64,000 bases of DNA from an uncultured Roseobacter sp. (GTDB taxonomy: Bacteria; Pseudomonadota; Alphaproteobacteria; Rhodobacterales; Rhodobacteraceae). The translations under genes and the position numbers were made by a program. Every line of letters begins with the position of its first letter. Position 1 is the stretch's first letter. The stretch is from assembly GCF_947495275.1 (NCBI RefSeq), contig NZ_CANLYL010000004.1, positions 1-64,000 on the forward strand. The letters run 5' to 3'. The notes beneath the pieces are model-generated. The model was not told the origin of the DNA and made no database searches. It saw nothing but the letters and a program-made list of their open reading frames with translations. Of the stretch, positions 43,849 to 52,154 are shown one piece after another.

Positions 43849-45378
43849 ATGACCCATGAACAGATCGTGCGTAAACTGTGCCTCATAAGCGCGGTTTTTT
43901 TGACATCCCCCCTGCGGGCCGCCGATCTTCAGGACCTTCATTTGCCCGTGGTGCCGCGCACTGAAAGTGAGCGTGCGCGTATTGCTGCGATCGTGGCACC
44001 GACGCACGATTTTACAACGGCGGAAAAATTCGAAGCGAATTCGGGTGGGGCGGCGACCGTGCGCCCGACAAAGACCGCCGATGCCTTCAGCCAGCCTTCC
44101 GGCAATATCTCGTTTGAACGAGAGCTGGATTTCAAGGTCGGGAACGGGCTCTTTCGGAAACTCTGGGTGTCATCGCCGTCTTCCACGCTGGCCTCTGATG
44201 GGTTGGGCCCGCTCTATAACGCGCGTTCCTGCCAGCGTTGTCATCTGAAAGATGGGCGTGGCCATCCGCCGGAAGGGCCAGACGACACGGCGGTGTCGAT
44301 GCTGGTGCGCTTGTCGGTCCCGGATGAAAGCCGGGCGATTGCCGAAATTGACGCTTATATCGCCACGGGGCCTGACCCAACCTATGGCGGGCAGGTCCAG
44401 GATTTTGGTGTGGCGGGCCATCCTGCCGAAGCACGCATTATCGTGTCCTATAGCGAGGCCTCCATCGCGTTGTCAGAGGGCGAATTCGCCTCACTGAGAA
44501 CGCCGGCTTATGAGTTGGCCGATCTGGGCTACGGGCCTCTTGATCCGCAGGTGATGTTAAGCGCACGCGTGGCACCCCAGATGATCGGGCTGGGGTTGCT
44601 GGATGCGATACCTGCTTCGGATATCCTCGCCCTTGCGGACCCGGATGATCGCGATGGCGATGGAATCTCCGGGCGACCCAATATCGTTTGGTCGACGGTA
44701 TATGATCAACCGATGCTGGGCCGTTTTGGTGTGAAGGCCGGGCAGCCCAGCGTGTGGGAACAATCGGCCGGTGCCTTTCATGGTGACATCGGGATTTCGT
44801 CATCGCTTCATCCGCAGGGCTATGGCGATTGTACCGAAGCGCAGGTGCTGTGCCGCGCAGCACCCGATGGGAATACGCCGGATCATGACAATTCAGAGAT
44901 TTCCGATGTCGGGTTGGAACTGGTGTCGTTTTATTCCGCCAACCTTGGAGTGCCGGGTCGGCGGGATGTGGACGACAAGCAGGTGCTGCGGGGCAAACAG
45001 GTTTTCTATGAGACCGGCTGCACTGCGTGTCACACACCCAAACACGTCACACACCGTCTCGACGATCAGCCCGAACAGAGTTTTCAGTTGATCTGGCCTT
45101 ATACCGACATGTTGCTGCACGACATGGGCCCCGGATTGGCGGACAACAGGCCAGAGGCACGGGCGACCGGACAGGAATGGCGGACCCCACCGCTTTGGGG
45201 GATCGGTTTGACGCAGCAGGTTTCCGGGCATAGCTACTTTCTGCATGACGGCCGCGCGCGCAGTTTGCTCGAAGCGATCCTGTGGCATGGGGGCGAGGCG
45301 GAAGCGGCCAAGACCCGCGTGATCGAGATGCCCAAAGCGGACCGTGCAGCGCTTGTTCGATTTCTGGAGAGCCTGTGA
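43849..45378 (+). CDS. Di-haem oxidoreductase-like protein (DUF1111)
   Basis: A 509-residue exported protein with signal peptide IVRKLCLISAVFLTSPLRA. Two CXXCH haem sites are at about 128-132 (CQRCHLKDGRGHPP) and 391-395 (CTACHTPKH), matching the DUF1111 family distantly related to di-haem peroxidases. HDNSEISDVGLELVSFYSAN and the C-terminal LHDGRARSLLEAILWHGGEA are conserved. The family is linked by gene neighbourhood to imelysins and periplasmic iron redox handling. Its stop overlaps the next ATG (TGATG). Confidence 0.92.
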   Translation: MTHEQIVRKLCLISAVFLTSPLRAADLQDLHLPVVPRTESERARIAAIVAPTHDFTTAEKFEANSGGAATVRPTKTADAFSQPSGNISFERELDFKVGNGLFRKLWVSSPSSTLASDGLGPLYNARSCQRCHLKDGRGHPPEGPDDTAVSMLVRLSVPDESRAIAEIDAYIATGPDPTYGGQVQDFGVAGHPAEARIIVSYSEASIALSEGEFASLRTPAYELADLGYGPLDPQVMLSARVAPQMIGLGLLDAIPASDILALADPDDRDGDGISGRPNIVWSTVYDQPMLGRFGVKAGQPSVWEQSAGAFHGDIGISSSLHPQGYGDCTEAQVLCRAAPDGNTPDHDNSEISDVGLELVSFYSANLGVPGRRDVDDKQVLRGKQVFYETGCTACHTPKHVTHRLDDQPEQSFQLIWPYTDMLLHDMGPGLADNRPEARATGQEWRTPPLWGIGLTQQVSGHSYFLHDGRARSLLEAILWHGGEAEAAKTRVIEMPKADRAALVRFLESL

Positions 45379-46358
45379 TGCGTTGTTTGACCCTTGCCTG
45401 CGTTATTTGCGCGATCGGAATGCCTGCTTCGGCGGATCTCGAAGCCCTGCGTGACGATCACATCCTGCCCCGATACGCCGCTTTTGCAGAAGCGACGGAT
45501 CACCTGAGGGCTGCGGCTACCGGCGATTGCATGCCAGGCTCGGTCCTGCCAGCTTATCACGATGCCTATGATACATGGGTCCGCATTGACCATGTGCGCT
45601 TCGGTCCCGTTGAAACGCAGGATGCAGCCCTGTCCATCGCCTTTTGGCCTGATCCAAAGGACCGGGTGGGTAAGGCGATGGCGCGACTGACATCCGCCCG
45701 GGATGAGGCGGTTACCGACGCGGCCGCATTTTCGCAAGTATCTGTTGCCGCCCAGGGGTTTACGGCATTGGAGCGGCTGCTGACAGAGCCACAGCCTGAT
45801 CCCGACTACGCCTGCAGTTTCACACGGGCCATCGCGCGTCATCTTGCCCAAACGGCCTCTGATGTTTCAAAGGAGTGGCGCGACGAATACGGTGCGGTGC
45901 TGGTCTCCGCAGGGGCGGCTGGAAATACGGTTTTCCCGGGTGCAGAGGATGCAGAACGAGCGGCCTACACCTCCATTTCAACGGCGCTGGAGTTTCTGCA
46001 CGACCAACGTCTGGGGCGCCCTTTGGGAACCTTTGACCGGCCCCGGCCCAACCGGGCTGAGGCGCGCCGGTCAGAGCGGAGTGCGCGACATGTCCTGCTC
46101 AATCTGAGTTCCCTCAAGGCGATGACAAATGCCTTTGCGGATGTTCCTCTGGAGCGCATCAACAAGGCCTTCGATGCCGCGATTGAGCGCGCCGAAGTGC
46201 TTGATGACCCGGCGTTCGCTGGCGTTTCAGACCCGGCGAAACGTTTGAAAATTGAGGTCCTGCAACGCGCGGTACGCGATTTGCAGGTCGTCATGGCCGA
46301 AGATGTGGGGCGTGCGCTGGGCATCAGCGCGGGGTTTAACTCTCTTGATGGAGATTAA
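45378..46358 (+). CDS. Second imelysin-family protein
   Basis: A 326-residue exported protein with signal peptide RCLTLACVICAIGMPASA. The imelysin fold is seen in AYDTWVRIDHVRFGP and QGFTALERLLTE, where the GxHxxE motif of the first copy is altered, as is usual for the shorter imelysin-like partners in this gene order. Its ATG overlaps the DUF1111 stop, and the next start follows its stop by one base, so expression is coupled. Confidence 0.87.
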   Translation: MRCLTLACVICAIGMPASADLEALRDDHILPRYAAFAEATDHLRAAATGDCMPGSVLPAYHDAYDTWVRIDHVRFGPVETQDAALSIAFWPDPKDRVGKAMARLTSARDEAVTDAAAFSQVSVAAQGFTALERLLTEPQPDPDYACSFTRAIARHLAQTASDVSKEWRDEYGAVLVSAGAAGNTVFPGAEDAERAAYTSISTALEFLHDQRLGRPLGTFDRPRPNRAEARRSERSARHVLLNLSSLKAMTNAFADVPLERINKAFDAAIERAEVLDDPAFAGVSDPAKRLKIEVLQRAVRDLQVVMAEDVGRALGISAGFNSLDGD

Positions 46359-46359
46359 G

Positions 46360-47442
46360 ATGCCCTCACGACGCAAAGTGATCAGTGGGGCATTGGCTGC
46401 CGCGACCTTGTCAGGGCCTCTTTGGGCGGACGTCGGCAACCCCACGCATCTGAGCGCTGCGCGCACCCCAGAGGGGGCCTACATTTTGTGCGGGTTGCGC
46501 GCCGATGGGAGCCTGGCATTCTCGGTGCCATTGCCGGATCGTGGGCACGCCGCCGCAGCCCATCCCTCTCTCTCCCAAGCCGTCGCCTTCGCACGCAGAC
46601 CCGGGGTTTTTGCGGTCGTGCTGGACTGCGCAACGGGAATTTCGCAACACAGGATTCAAGCGCCAGCGGGGCGGCATTTCTACGGGCACGGTGCGTTTTC
46701 GCGTGACGGCAAGACATTGTTCACCACCGAAAACGACATAGACACAGGGGCAGGGCGGATTGGTGTCTGGGATGCCGCTGACGGATATCGCCGCATTGCA
46801 GATCTGTCCTCTAACGGTATCGGCCCGCATGAGATCATTCGCTTGCCCAATTCGGACATTCTGGCGATTGCCAATGGCGGTATCCGAACCCATCCGGCAT
46901 CCGGGCGCGACAAACTGAACGTCGATACTATGCAGCCAAACCTGACCCTCATGGATGCAGAGGGGCGCGTGCGCGACACTGCCGTGCTGCCCGCGGAATT
47001 GCATCAAAACTCGCTGCGCCACATTGCAGCTTTCCCTGATGGCCGCGTGGCTTGTGCCTTTCAATGGCAGGGCGATCCTTTTGCTGCGCCGTCAATAGCG
47101 GGTGTCTACGCCCCAGAAGACGGGCTGCAACTGGCCCCCATGTCGGATCAGACTCTGCGCGGGCTGGACGGCTATGCAGGCAGTGTCGCGGTGCTGGGAA
47201 CGGAACATATGGCCGTGACCTTTCCACGCGGGGGGCTGATGCAACGCATCAACGTCAAAACCGACGAGACGCTGGATCTTTGGCGTGGCGATGTTTGCGG
47301 CGTTGCTCCGGCACGTTGGGGCGGGCTGGCGACGGATGGCTTGGGCGGGGTGCAACGTGTCGAGGCTCATGGGTTTACCAAAGTTGCTCAGTACAACCTG
47401 GCTTTCGACAACCACCTTGTGGCGGTGGGCGCATCGTCCTGA
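46360..47442 (+). CDS. DUF1513-domain exported protein
   Basis: A 360-residue protein. An N-terminal signal with MPSRRKVISGALAAATLSGP looks Tat-like. The body is a seven-bladed beta-propeller-like repeat of the DUF1513 type: ARRPGVFAVVLDCATG, HGAFSRDGKTLFTTENDID, GRIGVWDAADGYRRIADL and GIGPHEIIRLPNSDILAIAN. This family is the usual last gene of imelysin/DUF1111 iron clusters. The ATG at 46360 is chosen; one four codons earlier overlaps the previous gene. Confidence 0.9.
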   Translation: MPSRRKVISGALAAATLSGPLWADVGNPTHLSAARTPEGAYILCGLRADGSLAFSVPLPDRGHAAAAHPSLSQAVAFARRPGVFAVVLDCATGISQHRIQAPAGRHFYGHGAFSRDGKTLFTTENDIDTGAGRIGVWDAADGYRRIADLSSNGIGPHEIIRLPNSDILAIANGGIRTHPASGRDKLNVDTMQPNLTLMDAEGRVRDTAVLPAELHQNSLRHIAAFPDGRVACAFQWQGDPFAAPSIAGVYAPEDGLQLAPMSDQTLRGLDGYAGSVAVLGTEHMAVTFPRGGLMQRINVKTDETLDLWRGDVCGVAPARWGGLATDGLGGVQRVEAHGFTKVAQYNLAFDNHLVAVGASS

Positions 47443-47875
47443 GCCAGAGCAGTCGGTTTCTTCTAGGCCGCCATTTGTGTACGTTTTTCCGCCTCGGTTC
47501 CCAAATTTGGCGTCACAATGATAACCGGCGCGCAATCAACATCGCGTTCGGTATCGTTTTTCGCGCGAGGATGACCACTCAAAAATGACAGAAAGCGCAG
47601 TCCAATCACTACAGCGTGTGCACGTTGAGTCCGCATCATATCTAGCATCGGTGGCCGATTGGCGAGGGAGCGAAGTAGATTAATAAACCTATATAAGTAT
47701 CAGAATAATAATAAAATTCTTTGTTTCTGAGAGGCCACAATTGGCGCTAACGTTGATGGCATAATTTGTCCGGGTTCGCCAATTCATCGGCCATTTTTCG
47801 CCGACAAAAGCGTTGGAGGGTCGGTGCGACTCGGATTTTCAAGTATTAAGGGAATGCTTTTCTTAGGAATTTATC
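47443..47875. other. 433-base gap with AT-rich leader before the giant genes
   Basis: No gene was recognised. About 47680-47740 is strikingly AT-rich compared with its surroundings and could hold the promoter of the giant-gene operon. TTGGCG and CATAAT near 47741-47765 are only 13 bases apart, too close for a standard promoter. Confidence 0.5.
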
Positions 47876-50800
47876 ATGGTACGTCGCCCAACTCGTGGCG
47901 GCTCTGTCGGGGGTTTTCCACGATCCCGTCGGCGTGTTTCTGTCGGCCGGGATCTCTCGATAGGTCGGAATTTTCCAGATCGCGGTGTCTTTGTGCCGCG
48001 TCCGATCGATTTTGTGGGCAATCTTTTTGAGACACGACGCCGCGGAACGCCTGTCGTTCGCCCTACGGATCTTCTGGCTCTCAGAATTGAAATGCGCAAT
48101 CTGCGCGTCAAATCGGGCAGTCCGCCGGTTTTGCGTAAAACCGGCAGCGGTGCTGCGCTACTGATCCTGCATTTTCCACCTCAGGCGATCACCGAAGAAA
48201 CTTTTTTTGAGGCCAGTCGGCCCGGCATGGAAGAAACAATTGACGACCCCACGCTGGACCCGAAACCCGAGATTGATGCGCCCGGGGCACCAAGTGCCAC
48301 CGTACCGCCCCCCTTTGGCCGCACGGCAAATGCGCGTATCGCCGACGAATCCAGGCTGGTCTTCAAGGTACCGGATGACGTGGTCATTCCCTATACGCTC
48401 GATGGTATCCTGACGGCAGTTCAGTCGCTTGAACCAAAGGTGGCGGCAAACGCCAGAGCCCGCCAAATACGCCGCCGTTTCCCGATTGTGGAAGCCTTAT
48501 TGCAGGCCAATGTCGTGGCGTCTCTCAATCCAATTCGCCGTGCCGCCTTGTCCAACTTTGCTGCCGCCAGCATGCGTATCGCGGCCACCGATCCCGGTAA
48601 TGCGACCCTTATGAGGCGCCAGATTGGCGGTGGCACCGGGTTTACCGACGTCTCGCGCCTAAAACCCGGGTTTCGCATCCCCGGGATTCTGCAAATACCG
48701 CCGAAACCTGCCAAACCCAATTCCACGACAACGGCCATAGAAATCCCCTGGCGGTTGATCCTGTCGCCGCACAAGGACACGCGCTGGCGTCATGCCACCC
48801 AGCCTGTCACGTCGACGGCGACCAATCACACCGAACTATGGCACTCGCGTCTGGTGGCACCGGACGAGGACGGAAAGGCGATTGAACCACCGGCGGCAGA
48901 CAAGGCACGTACGGTGCGGGCAATCTGGGCCAAGACGGGGGAAGCCTCCAACGAGGCGATGACATCAAACGCGACCGAGATACCGGATTTGGAACCCAGT
49001 CTCGCGCCCTTCCGCATGCCCATGGACGATTTCGACCGGATTCAGATCGCCCATGAATCGTCGAATTTCTCGTTGGGAACACCAAACCCGATCGACACCA
49101 ACCTGATGATGATGACCGCGCTTGGCGGCTGGCTGGATAGCAGGGGCACCTGGGATCCGCCCGGTGGATTTTCCGTTCAGGAGTGGGTGCATCGCGCCAG
49201 CATGGCCCGGGATCACTATGTGAAGGTGGTTTATAACGGGTGCCTTTGCCCGCTTAATTTTCACGTCTCATTGGTGAAAGTGACCGAGCGAAAGTTCCAT
49301 AACGGCGCGCGGAACGACGAAAATGTGCCTCAGATCGAACAGATCGCGGGGAACACGGCCTATCTGCGCCAGCGCATGTTCATCGTGCCGCGCGAACGCG
49401 TGCGCTACTATGGAGAAGCGGATTTACGGAGCAACGATGGCAAGACCAACCTGCCGTTGAAATTTCCCTTCGCAAAGGTCGAGTTGCTGACAGAGCGAAC
49501 GCCCAATCTTGATGATCCACAGGACTCTGACATAGACGGGAAATTGCAGCAGTTTTTCTGGCCGTCCGTTCTGGAGGAGCCCTACAAGTTCCAATGTGTC
49601 GGAACCGATCTGGACGGTCGCCGCGTAGCCTTTGAAATTCCAATGATTTTCATGGACAACACCTTCGCCACACCGTTCCATTTTGATGAAAACGGTAAAC
49701 GCGGCCCGGATTACCACAGAGCTGAAATCAACGCGCACCGCGCCACCGAAGTCTTTCGCTTGGAGGGCGATCGCAAGACCGTTTCGATCAAGCGCCAGCG
49801 CGTCGCCCTGGCCAGTAGTCTGAAATCCGGGGACACCTCCGTAGAGGTCGAAGAGATGGATTTCGGCGGCTTTGCCGAGGAGTTCAATTCCGATCTGCGC
49901 AATGCGTCGAATGAGCTTGAACGCGCGCCATTTGTGCCGGTGATTACGGGAATGGACGTCCGCATCGGCGCTTTGTCGCATCTGACCGGGTCAAATGCCT
50001 CGAACAGGCTGACATATCATCCACATTACCTGGAACACGGGTTTAACCAGAAGGGCGAGGTCTTTGCCAAGGTTGAGAAAACCTTCAACATGGCCAAGCT
50101 GGATTTCTCTGCGCAGGCAGATCGGTCGGGTGGTTTCGTGCAGCCTAATCTGGAACCGCAGGCCCTGTCGCGTCTGGCAGGTCCCATCATGGGGGATGTC
50201 CAGAAATTTGCGGCCGACGGGATGGTCCCGCCGGGGGGCGGCTTTCCGGAGTCCATCAGCGATCTGCCACTACCTCTGATCTTTGGCTGCATACCCCTCA
50301 ACAAGATCATCGAACTGGTCTCTGATCTGACCGACACGCCGGAACAGGTGCCAAAATTCGGCACCGAAGCCTCGACTCAGATCGAGAGCTTCATAAATGC
50401 GCTGGTGCGCCTGATCACACTGGCGACGGAAATCGCGTCGCAGCCCGCGAGCATCGCGAATGCCGCCCTGACCACATTCCTGTCAACACTGGAAGATCAC
50501 ATCCAGCAGACGCTTGGACTGGCCGCGGCGCAGGCGGCCGCCATCGAAACGGCAATAGATGATGCAAAAACGCAGGTCGAGGCCGTTGCGACCGAAATCG
50601 GGGCGTTGCTGGGCGCAACCCTTCAGACCGGGCAGCCAGCACCGGATTTCACAGATGTCCTGACCGCGGTATCGCAGGCCCGCAGCGCAATCGAAGACTT
50701 GCAGGATGCGGCAAATGCTCAGGTCGGCGGGGTTTCATTGCCAGCGGGGTTTCGGCAGCAACTACTATCGACCGCGCAGACCATTGATGCCTTCCTTCTG

Positions 50801-52138
50801 GACCTTCAGAAACTGCCTGCTTTGGTTGCAACGGGCAAAGACCTGTTCGATGCACTGGATGCCATCGTGGGCCAGCCGGAAGTTCTGGGCACGCTTTTTG
50901 AAGACCCAGGTGAGCTGGCCGCACGAGTTGGGACGGTTGAGACCGCAATCGGAGATTTCAAACCCGCCCTTGCAGACATCCAACTGCTGAACGGGGCACC
51001 GAAAACGGCTATTTTGGACGGGCTGCAACTGGTTCAGGAGGCTTTCGGTGTCGCCACCGATCTGCTTGAACTGGTTGAAATGCTGACCGGCGACGAGTTG
51101 ACCATTCGCTTTGACTGGAACCCGAAAATCGGCAGTTTCCCGGCCAGTGACCCGATTTTCCGCGCCAATGATCCCAAGGGGTTTTCCGTGGCCGTCGAGG
51201 CCAAAGTCAAAAAAGACGGCAGTGCCTCGCCAAAAATTTCCGTCACCTGCGGGTTGAAGCACTTCGATCTGGTTCTGATCGCGCCCGCGAGCTTCATCGA
51301 GCTGATTTTTGAAAAGATCGAATTCCGCATCGACAGCGCGGCCAAGATGGATGTGGATGTACAATTCACGGACATCAAGTTCGTTGGCGTTCTGAGCTTC
51401 GTCGAAACGCTGCGCGACCTTATCCCGCTGGACGGTTTCAGCGATCCACCCTTCCTCGACATCACGCCGCAGGGAATTGATGCAGGTTTCTCCATCGCTT
51501 TACCGGGCATCACCTGCGGCATCCTGAATATCCAGAACCTGAGCCTCGGGGCCGGGTTCACGGTGCCCTTCATCGGTCAGCCACTTTCTGTGCGGTTCAA
51601 TTTCTGTACGCGCGAACAACCCTTCCTGCTGACGGTCTATATGTTCGGTGGCGGTGGGTTCTTCGGGATCACCATTGATCCCAACGGCGTGCAGATATTG
51701 GAGGCGTCCTTCGAGTTTGGCGCGTCGATCTCTATTGATCTCGGCGTCGCCTCTGGTGGCGTGTCGGTCATGGCAGGCATCTATTTCCGGATGGAACAGG
51801 ATGAAGCCTCTTTGACGGGGTATTTCCGTCTCGCAGGTCACGTGGACGTCTTGGGGCTGATTACCGCCTCGCTGGAGCTTTATCTGGAGCTTCGTTACGA
51901 ATTCCAGTCTGGCAAATGCGTGGGCAAGGCCTCTTTGACCATCGAGATTTCCGTTTTCATCTTCTCCGGCAGCGTGACGGTTTCCTGCGAACGCAAGTTC
52001 GCCGGTTCCAATGGCGATCCGAACTTGCGCCAGATGCTGGGGCTGCAACCGGAACTGCCGCTGGCGCAGGAGTTGGACATCATTGACAGCGAAGATGTTG
52101 AATATGCCTGGCGCGACCACATCGAGGCATTTGCGTAA
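47876..52138 (+). CDS. Giant protein of unknown function, 1420 residues
   Basis: The ATG has AGGA seven bases before it. There is no signal peptide; the first 55 residues are Arg-rich (PTRGGSVGGFPRSRRRVSVG). Three parts can be told apart. Residues about 60-800 are mixed, with a possible beta-sandwich character. About 830-1080 are Ala-rich helices (IANAALTTFLSTLEDHIQQT, AAAQAAAIETAIDDAKTQVE) that may form coiled coils. About 1080-1390 are beta-rich and Gly-rich with alternating hydrophobics (ITPQGIDAGFSIALPGITCG, GITIDPNGVQILEASFEFG, IYFRMEQDEASLTGYFRLAG). No enzyme motif, Walker box or transmembrane helix was recognised. It is co-directional with a second giant gene 16 bases on. No function is proposed. 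Confidence 0.9.
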   Translation: MVRRPTRGGSVGGFPRSRRRVSVGRDLSIGRNFPDRGVFVPRPIDFVGNLFETRRRGTPVVRPTDLLALRIEMRNLRVKSGSPPVLRKTGSGAALLILHFPPQAITEETFFEASRPGMEETIDDPTLDPKPEIDAPGAPSATVPPPFGRTANARIADESRLVFKVPDDVVIPYTLDGILTAVQSLEPKVAANARARQIRRRFPIVEALLQANVVASLNPIRRAALSNFAAASMRIAATDPGNATLMRRQIGGGTGFTDVSRLKPGFRIPGILQIPPKPAKPNSTTTAIEIPWRLILSPHKDTRWRHATQPVTSTATNHTELWHSRLVAPDEDGKAIEPPAADKARTVRAIWAKTGEASNEAMTSNATEIPDLEPSLAPFRMPMDDFDRIQIAHESSNFSLGTPNPIDTNLMMMTALGGWLDSRGTWDPPGGFSVQEWVHRASMARDHYVKVVYNGCLCPLNFHVSLVKVTERKFHNGARNDENVPQIEQIAGNTAYLRQRMFIVPRERVRYYGEADLRSNDGKTNLPLKFPFAKVELLTERTPNLDDPQDSDIDGKLQQFFWPSVLEEPYKFQCVGTDLDGRRVAFEIPMIFMDNTFATPFHFDENGKRGPDYHRAEINAHRATEVFRLEGDRKTVSIKRQRVALASSLKSGDTSVEVEEMDFGGFAEEFNSDLRNASNELERAPFVPVITGMDVRIGALSHLTGSNASNRLTYHPHYLEHGFNQKGEVFAKVEKTFNMAKLDFSAQADRSGGFVQPNLEPQALSRLAGPIMGDVQKFAADGMVPPGGGFPESISDLPLPLIFGCIPLNKIIELVSDLTDTPEQVPKFGTEASTQIESFINALVRLITLATEIASQPASIANAALTTFLSTLEDHIQQTLGLAAAQAAAIETAIDDAKTQVEAVATEIGALLGATLQTGQPAPDFTDVLTAVSQARSAIEDLQDAANAQVGGVSLPAGFRQQLLSTAQTIDAFLLDLQKLPALVATGKDLFDALDAIVGQPEVLGTLFEDPGELAARVGTVETAIGDFKPALADIQLLNGAPKTAILDGLQLVQEAFGVATDLLELVEMLTGDELTIRFDWNPKIGSFPASDPIFRANDPKGFSVAVEAKVKKDGSASPKISVTCGLKHFDLVLIAPASFIELIFEKIEFRIDSAAKMDVDVQFTDIKFVGVLSFVETLRDLIPLDGFSDPPFLDITPQGIDAGFSIALPGITCGILNIQNLSLGAGFTVPFIGQPLSVRFNFCTREQPFLLTVYMFGGGGFFGITIDPNGVQILEASFEFGASISIDLGVASGGVSVMAGIYFRMEQDEASLTGYFRLAGHVDVLGLITASLELYLELRYEFQSGKCVGKASLTIEISVFIFSGSVTVSCERKFAGSNGDPNLRQMLGLQPELPLAQELDIIDSEDVEYAWRDHIEAFA

Positions 52139-52154
52139 ACGAAAGGAGTGAGAC

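Noticed and set aside
47741-47765. Possible sigma-70 promoter TTGGCG/CATAAT before the giant genes
   Set aside because: The spacer is 13 bases, too short for a working promoter.
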